Assembly: GCF_002553505.1 (NCBI RefSeq)
Contig: NZ_PDCP01000034.1
Coordinates: 1 to 63,727 of the forward strand
Reading direction: 5' to 3'
Length of the DNA: 63,727 nt
From: Mycolicibacterium agri
GTDB taxonomy: Bacteria > Actinomycetota > Actinomycetes > Mycobacteriales > Mycobacteriaceae
Within the stretch, counting starts at the first letter, position 1. Each line of letters opens with the position of its first letter. The notes beneath the pieces are model-generated. The model made no database searches and was not told the DNA's origin. It saw only the letters and a list, made by a program, of their open reading frames with translations. This document shows, piece by piece, positions 53,777 to 62,262 of this stretch. The position numbers and the translations under genes are program-made.

Positions 53777-54562
53777 GTGGGTACGAGCGGGTCTCAAGTC
53801 GAGGTAGGCGAAGCGACTCGGCAGACGGTGCCGATGGTCTCGATCCGGGGCGTCAACAAGCACTTCGGCGACCTCCATGTGCTCAAGGACATCAACCTCG
53901 ACGTCCAGCGCGGCGAGGTGATCGTCGTGCTGGGACCCTCCGGTTCTGGCAAATCGACGTTGTGCCGCACCATCAATCGGCTCGAAACCATCGAATCGGG
54001 CACGATCGCCATCGACGGCGAGGTATTGCCCGAGGAAGGACGCAAGCTCGCGCAGCTGCGCTCCGACGTCGGAATGGTGTTTCAGTCGTTTAACCTGTTC
54101 GCGCACAAGACAATTCTGGAAAACGTCACCCTCGCGCCGATGAAGGTTCGCAAGCTCTCCAAGGAGGAGGCGCGGACGAAAGCGATGGAGTTGTTGGACC
54201 GCGTCGGCGTGGCCAACCAGGCCGACAAATACCCGGCGCAGCTATCCGGCGGACAGCAGCAGCGGGTGGCGATCGCGCGCTCGCTGGCGATGAACCCGAA
54301 GGTGATGCTGTTCGACGAGCCGACCAGCGCGCTGGACCCCGAGATGATCAGCGAGGTGCTCAACGTGATGACGTCGCTGGCCAGGGACGGGATGACGATG
54401 CTCGTGGTGACCCACGAGATGGGCTTCGCGCGCGGCGCCGCCAACCGGGTGGTGTTCATGGCCGACGGCGCCATCGTCGAAGCGGCCGACCCCAAGGAGT
54501 TCTTCGAGAACCCCAAGAGCGACCGCGCCAAAGATTTCCTCAGCAAGATCCTCAAGCACTGA
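53777..54562 (+). CDS. gluA: Glutamate ABC importer ATPase GluA
   Basis: A 261-residue ATPase of a polar amino acid importer, highly like Corynebacterium GluA. Walker A GPSGSGKSTLCRTINRLETI, signature QLSGGQQQRVAIARSL, Walker B VMLFDEPTSALDPEM and switch His in VVTHEMGFARGAA are all present. The GTG at 53777 lies about 8 bases after a -10-like TAAGGT (53763-53768), which suggests a leaderless start; an ATG at 53834 would shorten the protein by 19 residues. First gene of gluABCD. The 100-base upstream gap has no other feature I can name. Confidence 0.92.
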   Translation: MGTSGSQVEVGEATRQTVPMVSIRGVNKHFGDLHVLKDINLDVQRGEVIVVLGPSGSGKSTLCRTINRLETIESGTIAIDGEVLPEEGRKLAQLRSDVGMVFQSFNLFAHKTILENVTLAPMKVRKLSKEEARTKAMELLDRVGVANQADKYPAQLSGGQQQRVAIARSLAMNPKVMLFDEPTSALDPEMISEVLNVMTSLARDGMTMLVVTHEMGFARGAANRVVFMADGAIVEAADPKEFFENPKSDRAKDFLSKILKH

Positions 54563-54591
54563 GCACGCAGTCCCGGCGAAAGGAAACGAAC

Positions 54592-55404
54592 ATGCCGTCC
54601 TTGTCATTGCGCGTTGCGGGCGCCGTCGCGCTGGCCATCGCGCTGCCGTTCGCTGCCACGGCCTGTGGCGGCGGTGGCGACGAGAACTCGATTGTGATCG
54701 GGACGAAATTCGACCAGCCCGGTCTGGGCCTGAAGAATCCCGACGGCACGATGAGCGGCTTCGACGTCGACGTCGCCAAGTACGTCGCCAACGAGCTCGG
54801 CTACGGCGAGGACCAGATCGAGTGGAAGGAATCGCCTTCGGGCCAGCGCGAGACGCTGATCCAGAACGATCAGGTCAAGTTCATCGCCGCCACCTACTCG
54901 ATCACCGACTCTCGCAAGGAGAAGGTCAGCTTCGCGGGCCCGTATCTGGTCACCGGGCAGAGCCTGTTGGTGCGGGCCGACAACACCGACATCACAGGCG
55001 CGGACTCGCTGCAGAACAACAAGAAGCTGTGCTCGGTGTCGGGTTCGACGCCGGCGCAACGGATCAAGGACCAGTATCCCGGCGTCCAGTTGCAGCAGTA
55101 CGACACGTATTCGGCGTGCGTTGAGGCGCTGAAGAACGGCGCCATCGACGCGGTGACTACCGACGAGGTGATCCTGGCCGGCTACGCGGCGCAGAGCCCG
55201 GGCGCGTTCAAGATCGTCGGTGAGCCGTTCTCCGAAGAGCGGTACGGCATCGGCCTGAAGAAGGACGACACCGAGCTGTGCAACCAGATCAGCGACGCGA
55301 TCAAGAAGATGGAAGACGAGGGCGCATGGAAAGCCGCGTGGGACAAGAACCTTGGCCCGGCCGGTGTGGAAGCGCCCGCCCCGCCCGCGCTTGACCCCTG
55401 CTGA
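54592..55404 (+). CDS. gluB: Glutamate-binding lipoprotein GluB
   Basis: A 270-residue periplasmic-type binding protein. The signal (LRVAGAVALAIALPFAATAC) ends in a lipobox ATAC; the mature protein is membrane-anchored and Gly-rich first. Family features are GTKFDQPGLGLKNPDGTMSG, FDVDVAKYVANELGY and IDAVTTDEVILAGYAA. Cysteines in KKLCSVSG and YSACVEAL could pair. A good ribosome binding site (GAAAGGAAAC) precedes the ATG. It delivers glutamate to GluCD. Confidence 0.93.
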   Translation: MPSLSLRVAGAVALAIALPFAATACGGGGDENSIVIGTKFDQPGLGLKNPDGTMSGFDVDVAKYVANELGYGEDQIEWKESPSGQRETLIQNDQVKFIAATYSITDSRKEKVSFAGPYLVTGQSLLVRADNTDITGADSLQNNKKLCSVSGSTPAQRIKDQYPGVQLQQYDTYSACVEALKNGAIDAVTTDEVILAGYAAQSPGAFKIVGEPFSEERYGIGLKKDDTELCNQISDAIKKMEDEGAWKAAWDKNLGPAGVEAPAPPALDPC

Positions 55405-55429
55405 GCGCGGCTGAGCTGACGAGACGCAC

Positions 55430-56113
55430 GTGGAAGTATTACCCGGGTTCACCGTTGGCCAGATTCTCGAGGCGTTCTGGACGACGATCCAGCTCACGGT
55501 TTTCTCGGCGATCGGTGCGTTGATCCTCGGCACGGTGCTGGCCGCGATGCGGCTGGCGCCGGTGCCGATGCTGAACTGGATCGGCACCGCATACGTCAAT
55601 GTGGTCCGCAACACCCCGTTGACGCTGATCATCCTGTTCTGCTCGTTCGGGCTGTCGCAGACGCTGGGCATCACGCTGGTCGACTCGCAGTCACCAACGT
55701 CGATCGAGGACAGCAACTTCCGGTTGGCGGTGCTCGGATTCATCGTCTACACAGCGTCATTCGTGTGTGAGACGGTGCGCTCCGGTGTGAACACTGTTCC
55801 GCTCGGTCAGGCCGAAGCGGCCCGCTCGCTTGGTTTGACGTTCAACCAGAATTTGCGAATGATCCTGCTGCCGCAGGCGTTTCGTTCGGTGATCAGTCCG
55901 CTCGGATCGGTGTTGATCGCCTTGACGAAAAACACCACGATCGCGTCGGCGATCGGTGTGGCCGAGGCGGCGTTGCTGATGAAGGAGATGATCGAGAACA
56001 CGGCGGCGTTGATGACGGTCGGCGCGATCTTCGCGGGCGGCTTCATCATCCTGACGCTGCCGACCGGTCTGTTCTTCGGGTGGCTCGGCGAGAGACTGGC
56101 GGTGAACAGATGA
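55430..56113 (+). CDS. gluC: Glutamate ABC importer permease GluC
   Basis: A 227-residue inner-membrane permease starting from GTG 55430. Five helices and the HisMQ-type sequence VNVVRNTPLTLIILFCSFG followed late by SVNTVPLGQAEAARSLGLTF (EAA loop, contact with GluA). It overlaps gluD by 4 bases (ATGA). Together with gluABD it forms a single operon with gaps of 29, 25 and -4 bases. Confidence 0.92.
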   Translation: MEVLPGFTVGQILEAFWTTIQLTVFSAIGALILGTVLAAMRLAPVPMLNWIGTAYVNVVRNTPLTLIILFCSFGLSQTLGITLVDSQSPTSIEDSNFRLAVLGFIVYTASFVCETVRSGVNTVPLGQAEAARSLGLTFNQNLRMILLPQAFRSVISPLGSVLIALTKNTTIASAIGVAEAALLMKEMIENTAALMTVGAIFAGGFIILTLPTGLFFGWLGERLAVNR

Positions 56114-57000
56114 GCTCGGCTTCGGTGCTTTTCGACGCCCCGGGGCCGCGGGCCCGGGTGCGCAACCATGTGATCTCGGGGATCACCGTCGTGCTGACCC
56201 TGCTGGTGGTGTGGGTCATCTACTCCAAGTTGAACGAGAAGGGTCAGCTGACCGCACAGAAGTGGGAGCCGTTCGCCAGCGCCAACCTGTGGAAGACCTA
56301 CATCCTGCCGGGCGTGCAGGGCACCCTGACGGCGGCGGCGGTGTCGATCGTGCTGGCACTGGCACTCGGTTTCGTCCTCGGCGTCGGCCGCATGTCGACC
56401 CACAACGTGATCCGGTGGGTGTCTGCGGTGTTTGTGGAGTTCTTCCGCGCCGTGCCGGTGCTGATCATGATGATCTTCACCTACTTCCTGTACGCGTTCT
56501 ACGACGTCTTCCCCTCGAAGCATCTGGCCCTTGCGGGCGTCATCACGGGCTTGACGCTCTACAACGGCGCGGTCATCGCCGAGATCGTGCGCGCCGGGGT
56601 GAACTCACTGCCGCGTGGGCAGTCGGAGGCCGCGTGGGCGCTCGGCCTGCGCTGGGGGCAGACGATGCGCTCGATCCTGCTGCCGCAGGCGGTGACCTCG
56701 ATGCTGCCGGTGTTGATCTCGCAGTTGGTCGTGGTGCTGAAGGACACCGCGATCGGCTACCAGATCACGTTCCTGGAGATGGTGCGGCAAGGTACACAGG
56801 TCGGCGCGGCGTACGGCAACTACATTCCGGCGTTGATCGTGATCGCGGTGTTGATGATCAGCGTGAACTTCGCGCTGTCCTACTTCGCGGTGTGGCTGGA
56901 AGGCCGGATGCGGCGCGCCCGCCGCGGCCCGGCGCCGATGCACGTCGGCGCGCCGGCCACCCAGGGCACTTTCGCCGCGGGCGGCGGAGGCACGATCTAA
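56110..57000 (+). CDS. gluD: Glutamate ABC importer permease GluD
   Basis: A 296-residue permease, partner of GluC. EAA loop is GVNSLPRGQSEAAWALGLRW; other family features are FVEFFRAVPVLIMMIFTYFL and LKDTAIGYQITFLEMVRQGT. The C-terminal tail is Arg/Gly-rich (GRMRRARRGPAPMH). The ATG at 56110 is coupled to the gluC stop. The gene converges with the luciferase-like oxidoreductase gene, overlapping by 4 bases, so no terminator separates them. Confidence 0.92.
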   Translation: MSSASVLFDAPGPRARVRNHVISGITVVLTLLVVWVIYSKLNEKGQLTAQKWEPFASANLWKTYILPGVQGTLTAAAVSIVLALALGFVLGVGRMSTHNVIRWVSAVFVEFFRAVPVLIMMIFTYFLYAFYDVFPSKHLALAGVITGLTLYNGAVIAEIVRAGVNSLPRGQSEAAWALGLRWGQTMRSILLPQAVTSMLPVLISQLVVVLKDTAIGYQITFLEMVRQGTQVGAAYGNYIPALIVIAVLMISVNFALSYFAVWLEGRMRRARRGPAPMHVGAPATQGTFAAGGGGTI

Positions 57001-57821
57001 CCCAGGGCCGCGTAGCGCTTGAGTTGGGCCGCCGTCGGCGGCTGGTAGAACGAGAGCACGGCGTGCTGGCAGCCCAGCGCCTCCAGCTCGGGCAGCTTGG
57101 CGAGTTGTTCGTCGACCTGCCCCTGCTGGTCGGGGTGCAGGAACAACTGCACGGAACGGCGGATCTGGCCGGGGTCGCGGCCCACTTCACGGCATGCCTC
57201 GTCGAGGCGCGCGCTGACCTCACCCCAGTCCGCGGCGGCGCCGGGGTTGGGCACGTTCCACTCGTCGGCGTGGCGGGCCACCACCCGCAGCATCCTGGGT
57301 TTCTCCCCGCCGACGACGATGGGCGGGTCCGGCGTCTGCACCGGTTTGGGCTCGGCGATGGCCTCGCGCAACGTATAGAAGCGGCCGTCGAACGTCACCG
57401 CATCTTCGGTCCACAACCGCCGGATCACGGTCAGCGCTTCGTCGAGCATGTCGACTCGCGTTCCCGCGCTGGGGAATTCGATGCCGTATCCGCGATGCTC
57501 TTCTTCGTGCCAGCCTGCGCCGATACCGAAGTCGAGACGTCCGCCGCTGATGTGGTCAACCGTCACGGCCATCTTGGCCAGCATCGCGGGGTTGCGGAAG
57601 GTGACGCTGCTGACCATGCAGCTCACCCGAGCGGTTCGCACCACCGTGGCCATCGCGGCCAGCGACGTCCAGCCCTCGAACGTCGGCGCCTGCGGGTGGG
57701 TGAGCCCGTAGAAGTGGTCATAGTTGGCCACCGAGTAGAAGCCGAGATCGTCTGCGGTGCGCCAGAATTCGTGCAGAACCGAATAGTCGAAAGCGGGGGC
57801 GAGCTTGGCCGAGATCAGCAT
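56997..57821 (-). CDS. Luciferase-like F420-dependent oxidoreductase
   Basis: A 274-residue (beta/alpha)8 enzyme of the LLM class, probably using coenzyme F420. Signatures are SCMVSSVTFRNPAMLAKMAV, HISGGRLDFGIGAGWHEEEH and PDPPIVVGGEKPRMLRVVAR. Many mycobacterial members act on small, unknown substrates. The ATG at 57821 opens the gene; the MmyB-type regulator gene ends 17 bases before it on the same strand, so the two may be co-transcribed. Confidence 0.87.
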   Translation of the reverse strand: MLISAKLAPAFDYSVLHEFWRTADDLGFYSVANYDHFYGLTHPQAPTFEGWTSLAAMATVVRTARVSCMVSSVTFRNPAMLAKMAVTVDHISGGRLDFGIGAGWHEEEHRGYGIEFPSAGTRVDMLDEALTVIRRLWTEDAVTFDGRFYTLREAIAEPKPVQTPDPPIVVGGEKPRMLRVVARHADEWNVPNPGAAADWGEVSARLDEACREVGRDPGQIRRSVQLFLHPDQQGQVDEQLAKLPELEALGCQHAVLSFYQPPTAAQLKRYAALG

Positions 57822-57838
57822 AACCCCAACCTACCCCG

Positions 57839-58660
57839 CTACTGTGCGAGCATCTCGTGCAGCTTCGCCTCCGACGGCGACCCGACGTCGGCGCTGTAGA
57901 GAATCAGCGTCAGCCCGGGATCGTCGGGCAGCTGCAGCGCCTCGTAGTTCAACGTCATAATGCCCACGGCCGGATGACGAAAACGCTTGGGACCGTGGGT
58001 GTGTCGGAACACACGATGCTCGGCCCAGAACCGGGCGAACTCGGCGGAGCGGCGGCCGAGCTCGGCGCACAGCTCGGCAAGGCGGGATCCGGCCTCACCG
58101 GCGCCTGCCGCCCGGATCACCGCGACCAACTGCGCGGCGATCTCATCCCAATCGGGGTAAACGTCGCGGGCTTTGGGGTTGAGGAACATCCATTTGGCCA
58201 TGTTGCGGTCAGCCGTCGGCATCGCGTCGAAGTCGTCGATCAGCAGCCTGGCCGCCCGGTTGACGGCGAGCACCTCGAACAGCGGGCCGTGCAGCATCGC
58301 GGGGACGGGGCCGAGCGCGTTGATCATTGAACGCAGCGCGGGCCGCACCCGGATTGTCGGCGGGGTCGACGATGAACCGGGGCCCTTGACCAGCGTCGTG
58401 AAATAGCGGCGTTCGACGTCGTCGAGATGTAACGCGTCGGCGACCGCGGTGAGCACCTGATCGGAGACGTTGGTCGCCCGCCCCTGCTCCAGCCGCGCGT
58501 AGTAGTCCGCGCTGACACCGGCCAGCATGGCGAGTTCCTCGCGCCGCAGCCCCGCCACCCGCCGGCCCGAACCGTTGACCGGCAGACCGACTTCGGCCGG
58601 GCTGAGCCGGGCACGCCGCGACCGCAGGAAGTCCCTGAGCTCGTCCTGCCGCGCGGCCAT
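57839..58660 (-). CDS. MmyB-type helix-turn-helix regulator
   Basis: A 273-residue regulator. N-terminal XRE helix-turn-helix (GLRREELAMLAGVSADYYAR, LEQGRATNVSDQVL) and C-terminal MmyB-like ligand domain (VLAVNRAARLLIDDFDAMPT, then FRHPAVGIMTLNYEALQLPD). MmyB-like proteins typically regulate a neighbouring short-chain dehydrogenase, as here, where an SDR gene reads away from it. The ATG at 58660 is chosen where the XRE family begins. The divergent gap has an inverted repeat. Confidence 0.87.
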   Translation of the reverse strand: MAARQDELRDFLRSRRARLSPAEVGLPVNGSGRRVAGLRREELAMLAGVSADYYARLEQGRATNVSDQVLTAVADALHLDDVERRYFTTLVKGPGSSSTPPTIRVRPALRSMINALGPVPAMLHGPLFEVLAVNRAARLLIDDFDAMPTADRNMAKWMFLNPKARDVYPDWDEIAAQLVAVIRAAGAGEAGSRLAELCAELGRRSAEFARFWAEHRVFRHTHGPKRFRHPAVGIMTLNYEALQLPDDPGLTLILYSADVGSPSEAKLHEMLAQ

Positions 58661-58693
58661 CTCGCCATTATCGCCGCTCGCGCCCCGCGAAGG

Positions 58694-58719
58694 TGGTTCT
58701 GCCAGACCTAGGTGAACCA
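58694..58719. promoter_or_regulatory. Inverted repeat between MmyB-type regulator and SDR genes
   Basis: TGGTTC-N14-GAACCA, containing an 8-bp palindrome ACCTAGGT at 58706-58713. It sits in the gap between the divergent regulator and dehydrogenase, where the regulator's operator is expected. Short arms keep confidence modest. Confidence 0.45.
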
Positions 58720-58796
58720 ATACTCGCTAACCCTCATGCCCTCGGCGCCGGTCGATGTTGCAGCGGACGTAGGACAACCGAGAAAGGAATGCCGAC

Positions 58797-59642
58797 ATGT
58801 CCGTTTGGTTCATCACCGGCGCATCGCGGGGCTTCGGCCTGGCGATCGCGCGAGAGGCACTCGCTCGCGGCGAGAGCGTGGTCGCGACCGCGCGCAATCC
58901 GCAGACCGTGCTTGACGCCCTGCCCGACGCGGGTGACCGGCTGCTTGCCGTGGCGCTCGACGTGACCGACGCCGACGCCGCGCGTGCCGCCGCTGACACC
59001 GCGATCGAGCGGTTCGGCCGCATCGACGTGCTGGTCAACAACGCGGGCCGCGGCCTGCTCGGCGCCGTCGAGGAGGTCTCCGACGAAGAGGTGCGGGAGG
59101 TCTTCGACATCAATGTGTTCGGGCTGCTGTCGGTCACGCGGGCGGTGCTGCCGCACATGCGCGCGCGGCGGTCCGGTCTGGTCATCAATCTGTCATCGGT
59201 GGGCGGAATCGTGGTGTGGCCGGGATGGGGCGCCTATGCGGCGACGAAGTTCGCTGTCGAGGCGCTTTCCGAGGCGATGACGCACGAGTTGGCGCCGCTG
59301 GGCATCCGCGCGGTCGCTATCGAGCCGGGCCCGTTCCGGACCGACTTCCTGGCCGGCAGCAGCCTGCAGTTGGCGCAGACCGAGATCGAGGACTACGCCG
59401 ACAGTGGCGGCGCGGCCCGGCAGTGGGCGGTCGACAACAACAATGCGCAGGAGGGCGATCCGGTCAAGGCGGCCAAGGTGATCGTCGACCTGGCGGATGC
59501 GCCGGAGCTGCCGGAGCGAATTCAGTTGGGCACCACGGCATTCAACGGTGTCGCGGCGAAGCTGGCGCAGACCGCTGCCGATCAGCAGCGGTGGCGAGAC
59601 GTCAGCCTGTCCACCGATTACGACCTGGCGCCGACCAACTGA
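58797..59642 (+). CDS. Short-chain dehydrogenase/reductase
   Basis: A 281-residue classical SDR using NAD(P). Cofactor motif ITGASRGFGLAIAREAL (TGxxxGxG), NNAG in VLVNNAGRG, catalytic Ser in VINLSSVGG, and Tyr-x3-Lys in AYAATKFAVEALSEA. An arginine at the end of the second strand (TARNPQ) favours NADP. The ATG at 58797 follows AAAGGAATGCCGAC. It is probably the target of the adjacent MmyB-type regulator. The substrate is unknown. Confidence 0.9.
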   Translation: MSVWFITGASRGFGLAIAREALARGESVVATARNPQTVLDALPDAGDRLLAVALDVTDADAARAAADTAIERFGRIDVLVNNAGRGLLGAVEEVSDEEVREVFDINVFGLLSVTRAVLPHMRARRSGLVINLSSVGGIVVWPGWGAYAATKFAVEALSEAMTHELAPLGIRAVAIEPGPFRTDFLAGSSLQLAQTEIEDYADSGGAARQWAVDNNNAQEGDPVKAAKVIVDLADAPELPERIQLGTTAFNGVAAKLAQTAADQQRWRDVSLSTDYDLAPTN

Positions 59643-59667
59643 GCCGACCGCTCGGGCAGTGCCCCGG

Positions 59668-60330
59668 TCAATTCGGCAGTTGGGCAACGGCGGCGCGGGC
59701 GACAGCGACAGCGTCGTCCCGCGCCGCCGCCGGCGACGATTCGGGGATGTTCCATTCCACGGCGATCGTCACGTTGCGCGTCAGCACCTTGACGTTCGTG
59801 CGTCCCTCGGACTCGTACGCCACGGCCCACTCGCCGAGGTCGGGCACCGGTTGCGGGTCAGCGCTCCGCGCCCCGGGATCGGTGATGTTGCGGGCCTCGT
59901 TGGCCTTGTCGAGGGCTTCGGTGACGGCAGTCAAGTCCGGGTTTCCGTCCGCGTCGTACTGCAGGTGCGCCTTCGCGACCACCGTCAACGGCGGTACTGG
60001 CGAATTGAAGGGGTCCTGCGCCCTTCCCCACTCGCAGCTCTGATACACCGGCGACGAGTGCTGGTCATCGAGCGGAAGCGAGCGCGCCGCCTCCGGCAGC
60101 GCCGGACCGAGCCGTTGGCAGAAGCCACTGAGGTCACTGATCAGCTGCGGTTCCGGCGCTGCGGACGGATCCGACGGTGTGGCGGCCGCAGACGCTGACG
60201 CCGAACCGTCTTCTGTAGCCGGCGCGCCAGGACTCTGGGCCATCGAGCACCCAGCCAGTGCGGCGGCGACTGGGATCGCACCGACTGTCATCGCGACGAA
60301 TTCACGTGTGCGTTGGTGCGGCGGCGACAT
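59668..60330 (-). CDS. DUF3558-type lipoprotein
   Basis: A 220-residue lipoprotein. The signal ends in the lipobox LAGC; a Ser/Ala/Pro-rich linker follows (SASASAAATPSDPSAAPEPQ). The mature domain begins LISDLSGFCQRLGPALPEAA and has a second cysteine in SCEWGRAQDPFN, as in DUF3558 lipoproteins. Function unknown. The ATG at 60330 is used; a GTG at 60336 is also possible. Downstream of the SDR gene, convergent. Confidence 0.78.
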   Translation of the reverse strand: MSPPHQRTREFVAMTVGAIPVAAALAGCSMAQSPGAPATEDGSASASAAATPSDPSAAPEPQLISDLSGFCQRLGPALPEAARSLPLDDQHSSPVYQSCEWGRAQDPFNSPVPPLTVVAKAHLQYDADGNPDLTAVTEALDKANEARNITDPGARSADPQPVPDLGEWAVAYESEGRTNVKVLTRNVTIAVEWNIPESSPAAARDDAVAVARAAVAQLPN

Positions 60331-60417
60331 GGTCACGGCGGATGTCCCCCTCGAAGGTTTCCCTACGGCTGTCGGCGACCTTACCGATCGTGGACCGACC
60401 CGGGCCGGGCCGAGCCG

Positions 60418-60978
60418 CTAGACGCGACGTCGCTCGCGCTCGTTGGCCAGTTCGACGGTGACCACATCGAGCGCCATCGACTGGTGGTAGCCGCGTCGCG
60501 CCAGCATCCCGACCAGCCTGCGCTTCACCTTGGTGTCGTCATCGTCGTCGAGTCGTTCCCGCCGCAGCTTGTCGCGGACCAGCTGCTCGGCGCGCTCACG
60601 TTCGGCGCCGGCGTCGATGTCGGCCAGCGCGGCGGTGATCACCTCGTTGTCGACACCCTTGTTGCGCAGCTCGGCGGCCAAGGCGCGCTTGCCTTTTCCG
60701 GCATGTATGCGCCTGGAGCGGACGAACTGCTCGGCGAAGTCGGCGTCGTTGACCAGGCCCACTTCGGCCAGCCTGTCGAGCACCCGAACGCTGACGTCGT
60801 CGGGATAGCCCCGCTTGGCCAGCTGACCCTCCAGCTCGGCCCGGGTGCGTGCTCTCGCGGTGAGCAGGCGCAGGCAGAGGCTCCGCGCCTGCTCCTCGCG
60901 GGAGAGTTCGGCGGGCTTAAAAGCCGTAGAGGGCTCAGAAGCCCTAGAAGTCGACGGGGGCGGGCAGGACTTCGTCAT
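60418..60978 (-). CDS. recX: RecA modulator RecX
   Basis: A 186-residue RecA-binding protein that limits RecA filament growth. It is built of three-helix repeats with phrases ARSLCLRLLTARARTRAELE, YPDDVSVRVLDRLAEVGLVN, AGKGKRALAAELRNKGVDNE and RRLVGMLARRGYHQSMALDV. The ATG at 60978 lies 35 bases inside the recA reading frame, the same overlap described in other mycobacteria. A hairpin at the recA stop codon lies between the two coding parts. Confidence 0.93.
   Translation of the reverse strand: MTKSCPPPSTSRASEPSTAFKPAELSREEQARSLCLRLLTARARTRAELEGQLAKRGYPDDVSVRVLDRLAEVGLVNDADFAEQFVRSRRIHAGKGKRALAAELRNKGVDNEVITAALADIDAGAERERAEQLVRDKLRRERLDDDDDTKVKRRLVGMLARRGYHQSMALDVVTVELANERERRRV
60930..60945 (-). 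other. Hairpin at the recA stop codon, inside the recX start
   Basis: AGGGCT-TCTG-AGCCCT on the recA strand is a perfect 6-bp stem with a 4-base loop; its first two bases belong to the TAG stop region. A second small stem, GGCTT-TT-AAGCC, follows within 10 bases. No T run follows, so it is more likely an attenuator or RNA stability element than a full terminator. Confidence 0.5.
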
Positions 60979-61984
60979 CAGTGATCACGGCGCCGATGCC
61001 GAGCTTTTCCTTGATCTTCTTCTCGATCTCGTTGGCCACGTCGGCGTTCTCGAGCAGGAAGTTGCGCGCGTTCTCCTTGCCCTGGCCCAGCTGCTCGCCT
61101 TCGTAGGTGAACCACGAACCGGACTTACGGATGAAGCCCTGCTCGACACCCATGTCGATGAGCGAGCCTTCCCTGCTGATGCCCCTGCCGTAGAGGATGT
61201 CGAACTCGGCCTGCTTGAACGGCGGCGACACCTTGTTCTTGACGATCTTGACGCGGGTGCGATTGCCCACCGCATCGGTGCCGTCCTTGAGCGTCTCAAT
61301 TCGCCTGACGTCCAACCGCACCGACGAGTAGAACTTCAAAGCCTTCCCGCCCGTTGTCGTTTCGGGCGAGCCGAACATCACGCCGATCTTCTCGCGGAGC
61401 TGGTTGATGAAGATCGCGGTGGTGCCCGAATTGTTCAGTGCGCCGGTCATTTTCCGCAGCGCCTGGCTCATCAGACGGGCCTGCAGGCCGACGTGGCTGT
61501 CGCCCATCTCGCCCTCGATCTCCGCACGCGGCACCAGCGCCGCCACCGAGTCGATGACCAGGATGTCCAGCGCGCCGGAGCGGATCAGCATGTCGGCGAT
61601 CTCCAGCGCCTGCTCGCCGGTGTCGGGCTGGCTCACCAGCAGCGAGTCGGTGTCCACGCCGAGCTTCTTGGCGTACTCCGGGTCCAGGGCGTGCTCGGCG
61701 TCGATGAACGCCGCGATGCCACCGGCCGCCTGGGCGTTGGCCACCGCGTGCAGCGCGACGGTGGTCTTACCCGAGGATTCCGGGCCGTAGATCTCGACGA
61801 TCCGGCCGCGCGGCAGGCCACCGATGCCGAGCGCGACGTCCAGCGCGATCGAGCCGGTGGGGATGACGGAGATCGGCTGGCGCACCTCGTCGCCGAGGCG
61901 CATCACCGAGCCTTTGCCGTGATTCTTTTCAATCTGCGCGAGCGCCAGTTCAAGGGCCTTCTCGCGGTCAGGGGCCTGCGCCAT
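60944..61984 (-). CDS. recA: Recombinase RecA
   Basis: A 346-residue DNA recombinase and co-protease for LexA. Walker A is GPESSGKTTVALHAVANAQA; the linker and ssDNA-binding loops include FINQLREKIGVMFGSPETTT and GGKALKFYSSVRLDVRR. There is no intein: the sequence runs unbroken where M. tuberculosis recA is split. A ribosome binding site GGAGAGG precedes the ATG. Upstream are two promoters, a PafBC-type one near the gene and an SOS box further away. Confidence 0.98.
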   Translation of the reverse strand: MAQAPDREKALELALAQIEKNHGKGSVMRLGDEVRQPISVIPTGSIALDVALGIGGLPRGRIVEIYGPESSGKTTVALHAVANAQAAGGIAAFIDAEHALDPEYAKKLGVDTDSLLVSQPDTGEQALEIADMLIRSGALDILVIDSVAALVPRAEIEGEMGDSHVGLQARLMSQALRKMTGALNNSGTTAIFINQLREKIGVMFGSPETTTGGKALKFYSSVRLDVRRIETLKDGTDAVGNRTRVKIVKNKVSPPFKQAEFDILYGRGISREGSLIDMGVEQGFIRKSGSWFTYEGEQLGQGKENARNFLLENADVANEIEKKIKEKLGIGAVITDDEVLPAPVDF

Positions 61985-62035
61985 GGTCTGCCTCTCCGGT
62001 AGTCGTGGTGACCGGTTCTCGGTCGGTTGGCCGTC

Positions 62036-62058
62036 ACGTTAGATCAGGGCACCGACAA
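62036..62058 (-). promoter_or_regulatory. PafBC-type (RecA-NDp) promoter of recA
   Basis: On the recA strand: TTGTCGGTG (62058-62050), 8 bases, TAACGT (62041-62036). This is an exact match to the LexA-independent damage promoter motif TTGTCRGTG-N8-TAnnnT. It ends 51 bases before the recA ATG. Confidence 0.9.
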
Positions 62059-62080
62059 AGCTCTGCGTCGAACACCCACG

Positions 62081-62108
62081 ACAGTAACGAACGTGTGTTC
62101 GATTGCAA
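62081..62108 (-). promoter_or_regulatory. SOS box of recA filling the spacer of a SigA-type promoter
   Basis: On the recA strand: TTGCAA (62108-62103), then the 16-base SOS box TCGAAC-ACAC-GTTCGT (62102-62087), then TACTGT (62086-62081). The box differs from the consensus TCGAAC-N4-GTTCGA in one base and exactly fills the gap between -35 and -10, so LexA would directly block polymerase. Confidence 0.85.
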
Positions 62109-62262
62109 GGAGGCACGCCGAACGTGAATCCCGCGCGAAAATCGGCCGATTTTTTCGCAGCGAGTTCACGCTCGGCGCCCGCTTCCACGCATCCCACGAC
62201 ATCCCACGCCAAACGCACCTGAGCGCACGTATGGTGGGGTCACCTGCGCGGAGCGGACAGAC

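Noticed and set aside
60944..61984. Possible intein in recA
   Set aside because: The RecA sequence is continuous at 346 residues, with no splicing-domain motifs.
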